Assembly: GCF_002150685.1 (NCBI RefSeq)
Contig: NZ_MSSW01000001.1
Coordinates: 124,001-188,000, forward strand
From: Algoriphagus antarcticus
GTDB taxonomy: Bacteria; Bacteroidota; Bacteroidia; Cytophagales; Cyclobacteriaceae
Direction of reading: 5' to 3'
Length of the DNA stretch: 64,000 nucleotides
Of this stretch, positions 26,453 through 35,371 are shown in pieces (position 1 is the stretch's first letter; each line of letters starts with the position of its first letter). The position numbers were made by a program, and so were the translations under genes. Below the pieces are notes generated by a model, which had not been told where the DNA came from, did no database searches, and saw nothing but the letters and a program-made list of their open reading frames with translations.

Positions 26453-27676
26453 ATGAAAAGAATACTGATGGCTGCTGCCATGGCTTTGCTTGTATCTCAC
26501 GGATATGCTCAAAATAATGCGAAAAAAGTGCTTTTCGTGATTCTAGATGGAATCCCCGCAGATGTATTGGACACGGTAGCTACGCCAAACATTGACAAAA
26601 TAATTACTGAAGGTGGCTTTGCAGTAGCAAGTATGGGAGGCGAAGTGGGCGGCTATTCTGAAACTCCAACAATCTCAGCTGTAGGCTACAACTCACTTCT
26701 CACGGGAGTTTGGGCAAACAAGCACAATGTCTGGGACAATGATATTGAATCCCCAAACTATAATTATTGGACGATTTTCCGAATATTGAAAGAAGCAGAT
26801 CCAACCAAGAAAACAGCAATTTTCTCCACTTGGCTGGACAATAGAACCAAACTGGTCGGGGCAAATTTACCAGAGACGGGAGACTTTACTTTTGACTACT
26901 ATTTTGACGGAATGGAACTGGATAGCTTGAATTTTCCGCACGGAGAGGATAGGATTTATATTCATAACGTAGATGAAGCTGTGTCCAAAGAAGCAGCCCG
27001 TTATATCTCAAAAGTAGGCCCGGATCTATCTTGGATGTATCTGGAATATTCCGATGACATGGGACATAGCTATGGTAACAGCCCTGAAATGATAGATGGA
27101 GTGCAAAAAGCAGACGTGCAAATAGGAAGAGTTTGGGATGCAATTCAATACCGGGTAAAGAATTATAAAGAAGATTGGTTGATCATAATCACGACCGATC
27201 ATGGGCGTGAAGATGATGGATTTGGACATGGCGGGCAATCAGACCGGGAGAGAAAGATTTGGATCGTAACAAATGCTGAAGAGACAAACACACACTTCGA
27301 GCAGGTACCTGAAATGGTAGATATACTTCCTTCTATGGCATATCACTTAGGGTTAAACATTCCAAAAAAGATTGCAATGGAATTGGACGGAACACCATTC
27401 ATCGGACCTGTTCATGCTAGCAATCTTTCCGCTGAGTTGAAAAATGGAGAGATCTCTATGACTTGGAAAGTGCTTTCCCAAGATCAAACAGGAAGAGTTT
27501 GGGTGTCTACAACCAACGATTTCCAAACCGGAGGCTTGGACAACTACTGGCTAGTCGGTGAAGTAAATTTAGCAGATGAAAAAAAGACATTTTCACTTAA
27601 AGGCACACAATCCGAGGTATTCAAAGTAGTACTAGAAACTCCTTCAGGCTATCTAAATTATTGGATTTTGAAATAG
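26453..27676 (+). CDS. Secreted type I phosphodiesterase/nucleotide pyrophosphatase-like phosphatase
   Basis: 407 aa with a signal peptide (MKRILMAAAMALLVSHGYAQ). The alkaline-phosphatase-superfamily zinc sites are visible: D32 in VILDGIPAD, the Thr/Ser nucleophile region TPTISAVGYNSLLTG (residues 71-85), DDMGHSYG, TTDHGRED and GFGHGGQSD. About 90 residues after the catalytic domain form a beta-rich C-terminal module (WVSTTNDFQTGGLDNYWL). The family cleaves phosphodiesters and pyrophosphates such as nucleotides or lipid head groups. As the third gene behind SusC-SusD it probably processes the imported ligand. Confidence 0.88.
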   Translation: MKRILMAAAMALLVSHGYAQNNAKKVLFVILDGIPADVLDTVATPNIDKIITEGGFAVASMGGEVGGYSETPTISAVGYNSLLTGVWANKHNVWDNDIESPNYNYWTIFRILKEADPTKKTAIFSTWLDNRTKLVGANLPETGDFTFDYYFDGMELDSLNFPHGEDRIYIHNVDEAVSKEAARYISKVGPDLSWMYLEYSDDMGHSYGNSPEMIDGVQKADVQIGRVWDAIQYRVKNYKEDWLIIITTDHGREDDGFGHGGQSDRERKIWIVTNAEETNTHFEQVPEMVDILPSMAYHLGLNIPKKIAMELDGTPFIGPVHASNLSAELKNGEISMTWKVLSQDQTGRVWVSTTNDFQTGGLDNYWLVGEVNLADEKKTFSLKGTQSEVFKVVLETPSGYLNYWILK

Positions 27677-27701
27677 TCATATTTTCTGTTTATGCTTATC
27701 T

Positions 27702-27744
27702 AAAAAGGGTTAAACCAGCTTCCCAAGCTGGTTTAACCCTTTTT
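27702..27744. terminator. Bidirectional terminator between the Sus operon and the MuiA-like gene
   Basis: 20-bp perfect stem (AAAAAGGGTTAAACCAGCTT and its complement) with loop CCC, A-run on one side and T-run on the other. It serves both converging transcripts. Confidence 0.93.
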
Positions 27745-27761
27745 TCAAAGTTAGAGCAAGT

Positions 27762-29639
27762 CTAATCCAAAATCACTTTTTCCTTCTTGGGATATTTGAC
27801 TTCATATTGGAGTTTGAGCTCTTGCTGAGCACCAGGCTGTAGCGTGATTGTCCAAGTAACTTTTCCAGTTTGTGGATCTAATTTTCCTCCAGAAAGTGTC
27901 AAAGCTTCTACTGTAATATCAGAATTCACAGAAATAGGAATCTGATCTTCTACATTGATAGTCACTGCTTGGGACTTATTATTTTTCACCGTGATTTTAT
28001 ACTCACGGCTTTCAGTGATATTTGATCCAATTGCACGCTTTTTGGAAAACTCATCATTTTTCTCCCGCTGAATCACTATGCTTCTATCCCTACCCATGGA
28101 AACCTCCAAGGTATCTTGCAAAGAAGATCCGTTTAAAATGGATCTGCCCACAAATCCATCTTCAAAGTACAAATTGCTTTCTCCTTCCAGCAAGCTGTAT
28201 TGACTCCAATCGGAAATTTCGGCAATCAAGAAAGCATCATTATCCAGCTTTGGAACAACAGAGTACCTGTAGGAAGCTTCCACCTGAAAATTTTTCAGGT
28301 CCACTAAGGTTTTCTCCCCATTTGATTTGATTGAATATGGCTCAGCAACTTCGATTTCTACGGTAGTTTGATTTTCTACTACGGAAGTTTGAAGTAAAGG
28401 AGCAGGGGCACCATCCAAGGTACTTATACCCCTAAGTCGGACAGTGGCTCCTGCCATTGATTTCTTTTGCTCAGCTCCATATCCCATAACTACAATTTCT
28501 TCCAATGCTTGGGTGTCTTCCTGTAGAGAAATATTCACTCTGGATGAATTAATAGCAATTTGTCTGGGCTGATAGCCAATGAAGGAAGCACTCAATTGGC
28601 TAGCTCCTGAAGGCAAAGTCAGCGAGTAATTCCCTTCCATATCGGACACGGTTCCAATAGTGGTGCCACTTACCAAGATGTTTGCTCCTGGAAGAGGGCT
28701 TCCGTCGGAAGCACTGGTAATTCGTCCAGCTACAGATCCGAAAGTTTGAGCCCTTGGATTGAAAGTGGTCAATCGCGCAAAATTCAATTCCCACTTTTCT
28801 AGATCAGGAATTTGGCCACCTTGATTGGGATTGCCATTGGAAAATCGAAGTTTGACGTCCTTCCAGTCCACTCCGGTATTTTGATAAACTTCTGCCTTGT
28901 ACGTCAGAGAAAGCGGAGAACTTACGTTTTTCACACGCACGTCGTATTTTGGATACCAACCTGCATTGGCCACGAGGTAGTTAATTTCAAAATCGGCAGT
29001 ACCCCCACGATCCGATTTTACCCTTATCCTAATTTCCGACGTTGATTCATTAAAAGACGCTTGCATCGCTGTAATTTGATTGCTCAGCTTGTTCATTTCA
29101 TCATCTTCTTGCTGGATATTCGCTTGGATTTTCAATTCCTCTGTCTTGATTTTCATCAGTTCCGCATCGTAAAAATCCATCGCCTGCTTCAGCTCCGTCA
29201 AGCTCGATCCATTCTGTGTTCCGCCAATATTTTTATTAGCATTCAGTAAACTGGTCTTTTCCTTCAGGACTTCCAGTCGGGCAAATTCTTTACCTTGGTT
29301 TCTCTGAATAGCCAAAATAGAATCCTGAAGCGCTTGCACTTTCTCTCCAGTCTTTTGCTCAGAGAGGTAATCTAACCGCTTATTTACTGCCTGAATGGTA
29401 AAATCTCCCATCCCTTTCACTTGAATACTTTTTTCATCCAAATAGGGAGAAAGTCCCTTGATCAAAATAAATGACTCCCCAGCTGGGATCTTTCCACTGG
29501 AAGTTTCGAAAATTTGTGCTCCAGATAGGAAGACTGTTACTTCTTGAATTTCAGACTTGAATGTGGATTCTTTTATTTCTTGAGAGAAACTGAAAAATGA
29601 CACCAAAAATAAAGTGAGTAAGAGAGAGAATTTTTTCAT
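27762..29639 (-). CDS. MuiA-like (DUF4139) protein with an inserted CarboxypepD_reg-like domain
   Basis: 625 aa. Signal peptide, then the N-terminal DUF4140 part (IQEVTVFLSGAQIFETSSGK), a coiled-coil segment (~100-200) and the start of DUF4139 (YLVANAGWYPKYDVRVKNVS, YQNTGVDWKDVKLRFSNGNP). Residues ~300-385 are a carboxypeptidase-regulatory-like domain (SVAGRITSASDGSPLPGANI, GNYSLTLPSGASQLSASFIG) ending in EEIVVMGYGAEQKKSMAGAT, the hallmark of SusC transporters. DUF4139 resumes afterwards (AEPYSIKSNGEKTLVDLKNF to LQPGAQQELKLQYEVKYPKK). Function of the family is unclear; an envelope location is certain from the signal peptide. Confidence 0.85.
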   Translation of the reverse strand: MKKFSLLLTLFLVSFFSFSQEIKESTFKSEIQEVTVFLSGAQIFETSSGKIPAGESFILIKGLSPYLDEKSIQVKGMGDFTIQAVNKRLDYLSEQKTGEKVQALQDSILAIQRNQGKEFARLEVLKEKTSLLNANKNIGGTQNGSSLTELKQAMDFYDAELMKIKTEELKIQANIQQEDDEMNKLSNQITAMQASFNESTSEIRIRVKSDRGGTADFEINYLVANAGWYPKYDVRVKNVSSPLSLTYKAEVYQNTGVDWKDVKLRFSNGNPNQGGQIPDLEKWELNFARLTTFNPRAQTFGSVAGRITSASDGSPLPGANILVSGTTIGTVSDMEGNYSLTLPSGASQLSASFIGYQPRQIAINSSRVNISLQEDTQALEEIVVMGYGAEQKKSMAGATVRLRGISTLDGAPAPLLQTSVVENQTTVEIEVAEPYSIKSNGEKTLVDLKNFQVEASYRYSVVPKLDNDAFLIAEISDWSQYSLLEGESNLYFEDGFVGRSILNGSSLQDTLEVSMGRDRSIVIQREKNDEFSKKRAIGSNITESREYKITVKNNKSQAVTINVEDQIPISVNSDITVEALTLSGGKLDPQTGKVTWTITLQPGAQQELKLQYEVKYPKKEKVILD

Positions 29640-29772
29640 GTAGTGAAGGTTGAACTATTAAAGAAGTAAAAATTTAACGGGTAATGAAATTACATGATCT
29701 TAAAGAATCTGAATTTTAGAATGGAATCTATCTGAATCTAGATTTTATGCGGAAGAGTGTAAACTGGTTTAT

Positions 29773-29780
29773 TAACTTTG
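29773..29780 (+). promoter_or_regulatory. Putative Bacteroidota -7 element for uppP
   Basis: TAACTTTG fits the Bacteroidota TAnnTTTG consensus, 37 bases before the uppP start codon. No convincing -33 TTG was picked out. Confidence 0.5.
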
Positions 29781-29816
29781 CCAGCTTAAATATCAACTGA
29801 CTTTCCCTTTTTCTGC

Positions 29817-30599
29817 ATGACAGTTACTCAAAGTATTATTATTGCCATCATAGAAGGCCTGACTGAATTTTTGCCTGTTTCCTCCACTGGACATATGATT
29901 TTGGCATCTGCAGCGATGAATATTCACGACGACGAATTTGTGAAGACCTTCGAAATCTTCATACAGCTCGGGGCTATACTAGCCATTGCACTCATGTATA
30001 TCAAGCGCTTTCTTCAGGGCATCAATATTTACCTCAAGTTATTTGCAGCATTTGTCCCTACTGCTATAATAGGTTTGCTAGCCTATGATTATATCAAGGA
30101 ATATTTATTTAATCCCATAGTCGTTTCAGTTTCGCTGATCATTGGTGGTGTAATTTTGATATTCGTTGACAAAAAAGTGGTGAATACTGAAACCAAAGTG
30201 GCTGAAGTGGAAGACATTTCGTACAAAAATGCCTTTTTCATCGGTTTGTTTCAGTGCTTATCCATGGTACCTGGAACTTCTAGAGCTGCTGCCACGATCA
30301 TTGGGGGGGTATTCAATGGTTTGGACAAAAAGCAGGCGACAGAATTTTCCTTTCTATTAGCCGTCCCTACCATGATGGCGGCTTCTGGCTACGACTTGTT
30401 GAAAACTGATTTAGTTTTTACCAATCACCAATTATCTCTCCTCGGAATTGGCTCTATGGTGGCTTTCATCACTGCTTGGTTTGCGGTAAAAGTGTTCTTA
30501 AAATTCGTTTCGAAAAATGGCTTTACAGCTTTTGGTTACTATAGAATCGTAATAGGGATTCTATTCTTAATCTTTATGTGGGGAACTGACCTAGGCTAA
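29817..30599 (+). CDS. uppP: Undecaprenyl-diphosphatase UppP (BacA)
   Basis: 260 aa with about eight membrane helices. The two catalytic motifs are intact: EGLTEFLPVSSTGHMIL near the N-terminus (the ExxxE region) and PGTSRAAATIIGG in the middle. The enzyme dephosphorylates undecaprenyl pyrophosphate so that the lipid carrier can be reused for peptidoglycan and polysaccharide synthesis; overproduction gives bacitracin resistance. The three-palindrome array begins two bases after its stop codon. Confidence 0.95.
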   Translation: MTVTQSIIIAIIEGLTEFLPVSSTGHMILASAAMNIHDDEFVKTFEIFIQLGAILAIALMYIKRFLQGINIYLKLFAAFVPTAIIGLLAYDYIKEYLFNPIVVSVSLIIGGVILIFVDKKVVNTETKVAEVEDISYKNAFFIGLFQCLSMVPGTSRAAATIIGGVFNGLDKKQATEFSFLLAVPTMMAASGYDLLKTDLVFTNHQLSLLGIGSMVAFITAWFAVKVFLKFVSKNGFTAFGYYRIVIGILFLIFMWGTDLG

Positions 30600-30600
30600 T

Positions 30601-30684
30601 TGTAAAATAGATTTTACAATAAATAGCACTTACTGTAAAATAGATTTAACAAAATCAATACTTTTGTGTAAAATCTATTTTACA
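30601..30684. promoter_or_regulatory. Array of three 18-bp palindromes spaced 33 bp
   Basis: TGTAAAATAGATTTTACA at 30601-30618, TGTAAAATAGATTTAACA at 30634-30651, and TGTAAAATCTATTTTACA at 30667-30684. The third is the exact complement of the first. Start-to-start distance is 33 bp both times and both spacers are 15 bp. A perfect -7-type element TACTTTTG (30659-30666) sits between the second and third, and the ATPase ATG follows the third directly. It looks like a cooperatively bound operator around a promoter. Confidence 0.9.
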
Positions 30685-31878
30685 ATGGAAAAACTGCACC
30701 TCAATTCTCAAAAGAAAATACAGGGTATATCTTTAGACTTCCAGAGGTTCCTTCTAGAAAAAATAGACTGGAATGAACGCCTTATCGCGATCAGCGGGGC
30801 TCGGGGGGCTGGCAAAACGAGCCTATTGCTTCAGCATGGCAAAAAGCACCTTCCTGAAAATGGGTCAATCTTGTTTGTTTCCCTGGATGATCTTTATTTT
30901 TCAGATCATTCTATCTTGGAATTGGCCGAGGATTTTCAGCTTACGGGGGGAAAAGTATTGTTACTGGACGAAATTCATAAGTATCCGAATTGGTCTCGGG
31001 AGTTAAAACTAATTTACGATGACTTCCCCCAGCTCAAAGTAGTATTCACATCGTCTTCCGTATTAGAAATTTACAAGGGAGAATCAGACCTTAGTCGGCG
31101 CGCCGTGAGTTATCTTTTACCAGAACTTTCGCTAAGAGAGTTTATAGAATTAGAATTAGGGATTCAATTCCCAAGCTTTTCTCTAAGAGAAATAATAGAA
31201 AATCACGTCTCACTAAGCACGCAGGTATTAGAAAAAATCCAACCGATACCAATTTATCAGCAATATGTGAAATGGGGAGCTTATCCTTTTTTTAAGGAAG
31301 GCAAAGATCATTATTTAGATAAACTTCAAAAGACAGTTCAGATTACAATTGAAGTAGATTTGAATGCGGTGGAAAATATGGATTATGAAATGCAATTTAA
31401 GCTCAAAAAATTAATCCGCATTGTAGCTACTTCGGTTCCTTTTACTCCGAATGTCAGTGAACTAAGTCAAAAAACAGGTATTTCGAGACCAAGTTTGCTT
31501 AGAGCATTGGATCTACTGGATAGAGCCCGAATTCTTCAAAGTCTTCATAAGCCAAATACAGGCATTGGAGCACTTACTAAACCTGAGAAACTTTACCTCT
31601 GCAACTCAAATTTACTCCAAGCTCTCGGGGAGGAGAATGCAAATGTTGGTACGATTCGAGAGACTTTCTTTGCAAATCAGCTTCGAAGCGTTGCTCAAGT
31701 TAATCTTGCTGCAAAAGGCGATTTTTTAATTAATAAAAAATGGACTTTTGAAATTGGAGGCAAAAGCAAAACCTCTTCTCAGATCAGGGATGTTGAAGAC
31801 TCCTATTTGGTCAAAGATGATATAGAGTATGGCGTAGGTTGTACTATCCCGCTTTGGCTGTTTGGCTTCTTATATTGA
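30685..31878 (+). CDS. DUF4143-type AAA ATPase
   Basis: 397 aa from the ATG at 30685, directly after the third palindrome; a TTG seven codons upstream would put the operator inside the coding region and is rejected. Walker A SGARGAGKTSLLL and Walker B KVLLLDEIHKYPNW near residues 40 and 90. A winged-helix-like middle follows (PNVSELSQKTGISRPSLLRA, LDLLDRARIL), and the C-terminal half has the decayed nuclease-like fold of the family (ETFFANQLRS, FEIGGKSKTSSQIRDVEDSY). These ATPases are orphan genes in many copies across bacteria and archaea, with no agreed role. It has its own operator array and terminator. Confidence 0.85.
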   Translation: MEKLHLNSQKKIQGISLDFQRFLLEKIDWNERLIAISGARGAGKTSLLLQHGKKHLPENGSILFVSLDDLYFSDHSILELAEDFQLTGGKVLLLDEIHKYPNWSRELKLIYDDFPQLKVVFTSSSVLEIYKGESDLSRRAVSYLLPELSLREFIELELGIQFPSFSLREIIENHVSLSTQVLEKIQPIPIYQQYVKWGAYPFFKEGKDHYLDKLQKTVQITIEVDLNAVENMDYEMQFKLKKLIRIVATSVPFTPNVSELSQKTGISRPSLLRALDLLDRARILQSLHKPNTGIGALTKPEKLYLCNSNLLQALGEENANVGTIRETFFANQLRSVAQVNLAAKGDFLINKKWTFEIGGKSKTSSQIRDVEDSYLVKDDIEYGVGCTIPLWLFGFLY

Positions 31879-31882
31879 CAAA

Positions 31883-31911
31883 AAGCCCAATTAAGTTGAT
31901 TAATCGGGCTT
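31883..31911. terminator. Terminator between the ATPase and the PfpI gene
   Basis: Stem AAGCCCAATTAA / TTAATCGGGCTT (one mismatch) with a five-base loop, A-run before and T-rich after. It lies between convergent genes. Confidence 0.8.
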
Positions 31912-31913
31912 AT

Positions 31914-32480
31914 TTATGAGTAAGCAGTCTGTCCTGAATGCTTTCCTTCTCGGAATTCCTCCACCATTTTTTTGTTAAATGCCGGCAGGTCTTTTGGACT
32001 TCGGGATGTTACTAAGCCGCTATCCACGACGACTTCTTCGTCTACCCAATGTGCTCCTGAATTTTCCAGATCTTTCCTTATTGATGGAAAGGAAGTCAAG
32101 GTACGACCATTGGTGACTCCAGCTTCTATGAGTATTTGCGGCCCATGGCAGATGGCTGCTACAGGCTTATGATCTTTGAAAAAGCTCTTGACAAAATCTA
32201 TAGAAGCAAGATCCCTTCTCAATAAATCCGGATTTATCACACCGCCAGGAAGAAGTAAAGAATCAAAGTCAGTTGCGCTCACTTGATCCACTCGAGCATC
32301 TACTTTGATCGGATCACTCTAGTTCCCATTCTTCCCGCCTTTGATATGATCATTCTCTGGGGATATAATAAATACTTCTGCTCCCTCTTTTTCTAGGGCA
32401 CGCTTAGGTTCTACAAGTTCTGATTCCTCAAATCCATTCGTAGCAAGTATAGCTACTCTTACATCTTTCAATAAACTCAT
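31914..32480 (-). pseudogene. DJ-1/PfpI-family protein interrupted by one nonsense codon
   Basis: The full minus-strand frame from ATG 32480 gives a normal 188-residue DJ-1/PfpI protein (MSLLKDVRVAILATNGFEES, ELVEPKRALEKEGAEVFI, then SDPIKVDARVDQVSATDFDS, LLLPGGV, and the nucleophile Cys in AAICHGPQILIEAG). A TAG at 32319-32321 sits between NGN and SDPIKVD, where relatives have Trp, so it looks like a TGG-to-TAG change. No other lesion is seen, so the loss is recent or the base is an error. Family members act on glyoxal-modified substrates or as stress chaperones. Confidence 0.85.
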
Positions 32481-32692
32481 AATACTAGTGGTTAAGTTGG
32501 TAATTACTTCCTTTAGACGAAAGTAGCTCTAGTTCAGTGGCATGCATAAATTGACCAACTCTGTTCCAAAAAATGAATCCTTCCTAATTGGAAATTAAGT
32601 AGGATTCAAGATTTTTATTTTCTGTATTAATTCCACAAGCTGAGAATTCTACCCTCATAATCGGGAAGAATCAAATATTTTAATGCCGAAAG

Positions 32693-33682
32693 CTATTTGA
32701 AGTCCAAGTAGCTTTTGCTTAGCCATTTTTCTTCCAAACTGATTTTTGCCCAGTCTCCTTTTATTTTCGAAATAAAAATCTCCTCTGATTTCATCATGTT
32801 ATCCACCACAGGAAATTCAGAGCCTGGCCCGCTTCTCACGCGAAGCACATTGGCATTTACAGTGGCTCTTTGCACATCTGCGGTATATTTCCCATACACC
32901 CAGTGCGACTGACTATTTGAGATTTTAAGCCAACCATTAGACTCCTCATAGATTCTCAATATCGCACCCAATTGGGCAGCGTCTCTATCCGAGGCTTTGG
33001 AAGCTGATGCACTAGGTGAGCTGCGAATACTAAGAGAATTGGCAGTCACTGCGACATACTTTTCAATTCCAACTGGTAAGTGTGGAATGGGTGTGCTCTG
33101 AAGTTGCTGCTCTACTAGCGGAAGGAAATTAGTCATGCAATCCTCCACTTTATTTCCACCAAAGAAATTAGTGCCTGGACAAGATTTATTTCCTCCCATA
33201 CCATTGTTTCTTTTCCCTGTACTTAGCTCAAACCAGTGATGATAAATGATACTGAAGGTATTCACCGGTAATCTGAATTTATCACAAAGTGCAGCTGTCA
33301 TTTGGATAATGGCTAGCCGATGCTCGTTAGTCATATTATCACCATCTTTATCGAAATTGCCCAGATGCTCTATGCATATAGAATCTCTATTTGCACCAAA
33401 AATACAGGAAGGGGTAGATTCCAGAGATCTCCCCGTTACAATAGTACCGTCTGGAAAGCTGGTGAAATGCTGACCTATATCGCTCCAACCATTGTTTCTG
33501 ACATGGTGATTTTTCATGGCCAATTGTCGCTCGAAATGATTGCTACCATTGAAATGTGTGAAATTAGGACTCCAAGTGTGATGTTGCTGCACTGTGAGAA
33601 TGGTGCGCGCAACACGCTGAGACTGGATCCAAGAAACAAATTCAGCTATGTTCATTTTTAAAAAACCATTTTTGCTTTCCAT
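32693..33682 (-). CDS. N-acetylmuramoyl-L-alanine amidase with two SH3b domains
   Basis: About 329 aa from the ATG at 33682 (an ATG at 33655 is also possible). A PGRP/amidase_2 domain comes first: TVQQHHTWSP with a zinc His, SICIEHLGNFD, IIYHHWFE and NKSCPGTNFFGG. Two bacterial SH3 domains follow (VTANSLSIRSSPSASA, then VNANVLRVRSGPGSEFPVVD, each ~60 aa), which bind cell-wall peptides. There is no signal peptide, so export or a phage-endolysin-like release is open. No phage genes adjoin it. Confidence 0.8.
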   Translation of the reverse strand: MESKNGFLKMNIAEFVSWIQSQRVARTILTVQQHHTWSPNFTHFNGSNHFERQLAMKNHHVRNNGWSDIGQHFTSFPDGTIVTGRSLESTPSCIFGANRDSICIEHLGNFDKDGDNMTNEHRLAIIQMTAALCDKFRLPVNTFSIIYHHWFELSTGKRNNGMGGNKSCPGTNFFGGNKVEDCMTNFLPLVEQQLQSTPIPHLPVGIEKYVAVTANSLSIRSSPSASASKASDRDAAQLGAILRIYEESNGWLKISNSQSHWVYGKYTADVQRATVNANVLRVRSGPGSEFPVVDNMMKSEEIFISKIKGDWAKISLEEKWLSKSYLDFK

Positions 33683-33886
33683 AAGAATCAATTTTAAAAG
33701 TTAAAAATTCAAGTTGGTATCAATATAAGGTGATTTGCTAATCATTGAAAATGAACGGATTATAATTTAAACTTAAAGTGATTAGTAGGATTTCAAAAAT
33801 TGTTTTTGATCTTCTTTTATCCTGAGTAACTAATCAATACTTTGTAGAATATCTTACTAAAAATAGCTTTTCCTATTTAACTCACT

Positions 33887-34489
33887 ATGAAAGAATTTCT
33901 TTTAATTGCTTTTTCAATGGTAGGATTATCTCAAAACCTACACGCTCAAAATGAGTATATGGCCACTATTCTGGAATTCCAACATGAATTGAATGAGGAA
34001 TATAAGAATCCTGATGAATCTCCGCTTTCTGCTAAGGAACGGAAGGCATTCGAAGAGCACCATTTCTTCTCTATTGATGAGAAATATCATGTCTTGGCCA
34101 AATTTGAAAAGCTACCTCTCCAACGCCTTTTTCAAATGAAAACCACCGCCAACTCCATCAAGGATTATGATGTGTATGGAGTTGCGACGTTTTCTTTGGA
34201 TGGAAAAGAATACCAGCTGAACATCTACCAAAGTCATCAGCTAAGAACTCAAGAGAAATATAAAGACCATCTTTTCCTGCCTTTTACAGATCAGACCAAT
34301 GGAACCGAAACCTACGGTGGTGGAAGATATATAGATTTGAAAATTCCAGCAGGTAACACAATAGAATTGGATTTCAATAAGGCTTATAATCCTTATTGTG
34401 CCTATTCGACTGGCTATGCATGTCCTATTCCGCCGAAGGAAAATAATCTAAAGGCGGAGATTAAAGCGGGTGTGATGAAAAATAAATAG
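33887..34489 (+). CDS. Secreted DUF1684 protein
   Basis: 200 aa with a signal peptide (MKEFLLIAFSMVGLSQNLHA). The DUF1684 core is clear: KNPDESPLSAKERKAFEEHH, YHVLAKFEKLPLQRLFQMKT, then FLPFTDQTNGTETYGGGRYI and DFNKAYNPYCAYSTGYACPI, which contains the conserved NPYCAY motif. The family is widespread and uncharacterised. Confidence 0.85.
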   Translation: MKEFLLIAFSMVGLSQNLHAQNEYMATILEFQHELNEEYKNPDESPLSAKERKAFEEHHFFSIDEKYHVLAKFEKLPLQRLFQMKTTANSIKDYDVYGVATFSLDGKEYQLNIYQSHQLRTQEKYKDHLFLPFTDQTNGTETYGGGRYIDLKIPAGNTIELDFNKAYNPYCAYSTGYACPIPPKENNLKAEIKAGVMKNK

Positions 34490-34666
34490 TCGCCATCCAA
34501 CTGTAACGAACATAGGGAGATTGACCAAGAAGGAATTACTTCAGAAAAAATACAAGAATTGTTTTGATAAAGTTACTTCCAAATTCTTTGAACTATATAC
34601 AGCAAATACGCCAATTAGAAAATTACTTAAACATGCCGTCAGATGAAGTGCGATAACTTAATAAAA

Positions 34667-34691
34667 TGGGCATAAGGTTCACTTATGCCCA
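34667..34691 (-). terminator. Terminator of the DoxX gene
   Basis: Perfect 10-bp stem TGGGCATAAG / CTTATGCCCA with a five-base loop; the minus-strand transcript continues into TTTTATT. Confidence 0.85.
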
Positions 34692-34707
34692 CATTGCCTT
34701 CATGCTA

Positions 34708-35151
34708 CTACCACCTAGGATGTTCTTTCATGTAATTATCCAAAGAGAATTTACCAGAGCCGAAAATCAGAAATACGATTAACAAGATCAGAACGAGTAG
34801 GGATAGTTCGAACTCCAAATTATTTGAAACAGAAAGAAATCCTGATTCGATATTGACGAAGAATACGGCGACCAAAAGAATCGGAATTTGGAAGAGGATA
34901 GCAAATCTGGTCACTAATCCTACTGCAATTAAAAATCCTCCTACCAAGTGAGCAAAAGCCACATAATGTGCTAAGCCAAGGTTGAAGAACTGAAGATCCT
35001 TATTTTTCATCAGGTTCATTAAGTCGCTGGTATTGGAAATAAAGAGTACGCCTTTGTAAAGAATAAATAGTCCTAATACAACGCGGAGAAAGTCTATCCA
35101 CTGGGGATGATGCCTATCCGCCCAAGATTCAATTTTCGCAATGGTTTCCAT
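34708..35151 (-). CDS. DoxX-family membrane protein
   Basis: 147 aa with four transmembrane helices (FLRVVLGLFILYKGVLFI, VAFAHLVGGFLIAVGLV, FAILFQIPILLVAVFFV, FELSLLVLILLIVFLIFG), in the DoxX/MauE pattern with the basic C-terminal end SLDNYMKEHPRW. Members take part in respiratory or redox processes, mostly without known substrates. Single-gene unit with its own terminator. Confidence 0.82.
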   Translation of the reverse strand: METIAKIESWADRHHPQWIDFLRVVLGLFILYKGVLFISNTSDLMNLMKNKDLQFFNLGLAHYVAFAHLVGGFLIAVGLVTRFAILFQIPILLVAVFFVNIESGFLSVSNNLEFELSLLVLILLIVFLIFGSGKFSLDNYMKEHPRW

Positions 35152-35321
35152 GTCATTTGGGTTTTAGTACACTAGTAAGTTACAAAAATTCAACAGTACT
35201 ACACTGATATATAGATCGTTAAAAAATTATCGCTGCATACTTACAGAATTTGAATCCAGGTATTGCTGCGTGGATTTTTCAGGAAATTGTTTTAACCAAA
35301 CTAGTCCCATATGGGTATAAA

Positions 35322-35353
35322 AAAGCCCCATCAAAATCAATTGATGGGGCTTT
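35322..35353 (-). terminator. Terminator of the GldJ/K-like lipoprotein gene
   Basis: Stem AAAGCCCCATCAA / TTGATGGGGCTTT, six-base loop, followed on the minus strand by a run of T. Confidence 0.88.
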
Positions 35354-35371
35354 ATAAAAGTTGCTTATTTT

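Noticed and set aside
30601..30684. Three evenly spaced repeats as a mini CRISPR array
   Set aside because: The repeats are 18-bp palindromes with 15-bp spacers, only three, one inverted, around a promoter element, and no cas genes are near. Operator sites fit better.
31914..32480. TAG as a recoded amino acid (pyrrolysine or readthrough)
   Set aside because: Only one in-frame TAG, no PYLIS-like structure or pyl genes; TAG is also a normal stop in this window.
32693..33682. Amidase as part of a prophage lysis cassette
   Set aside because: No holin, spanin or structural phage genes nearby; SH3b amidases are also common host cell-wall enzymes.
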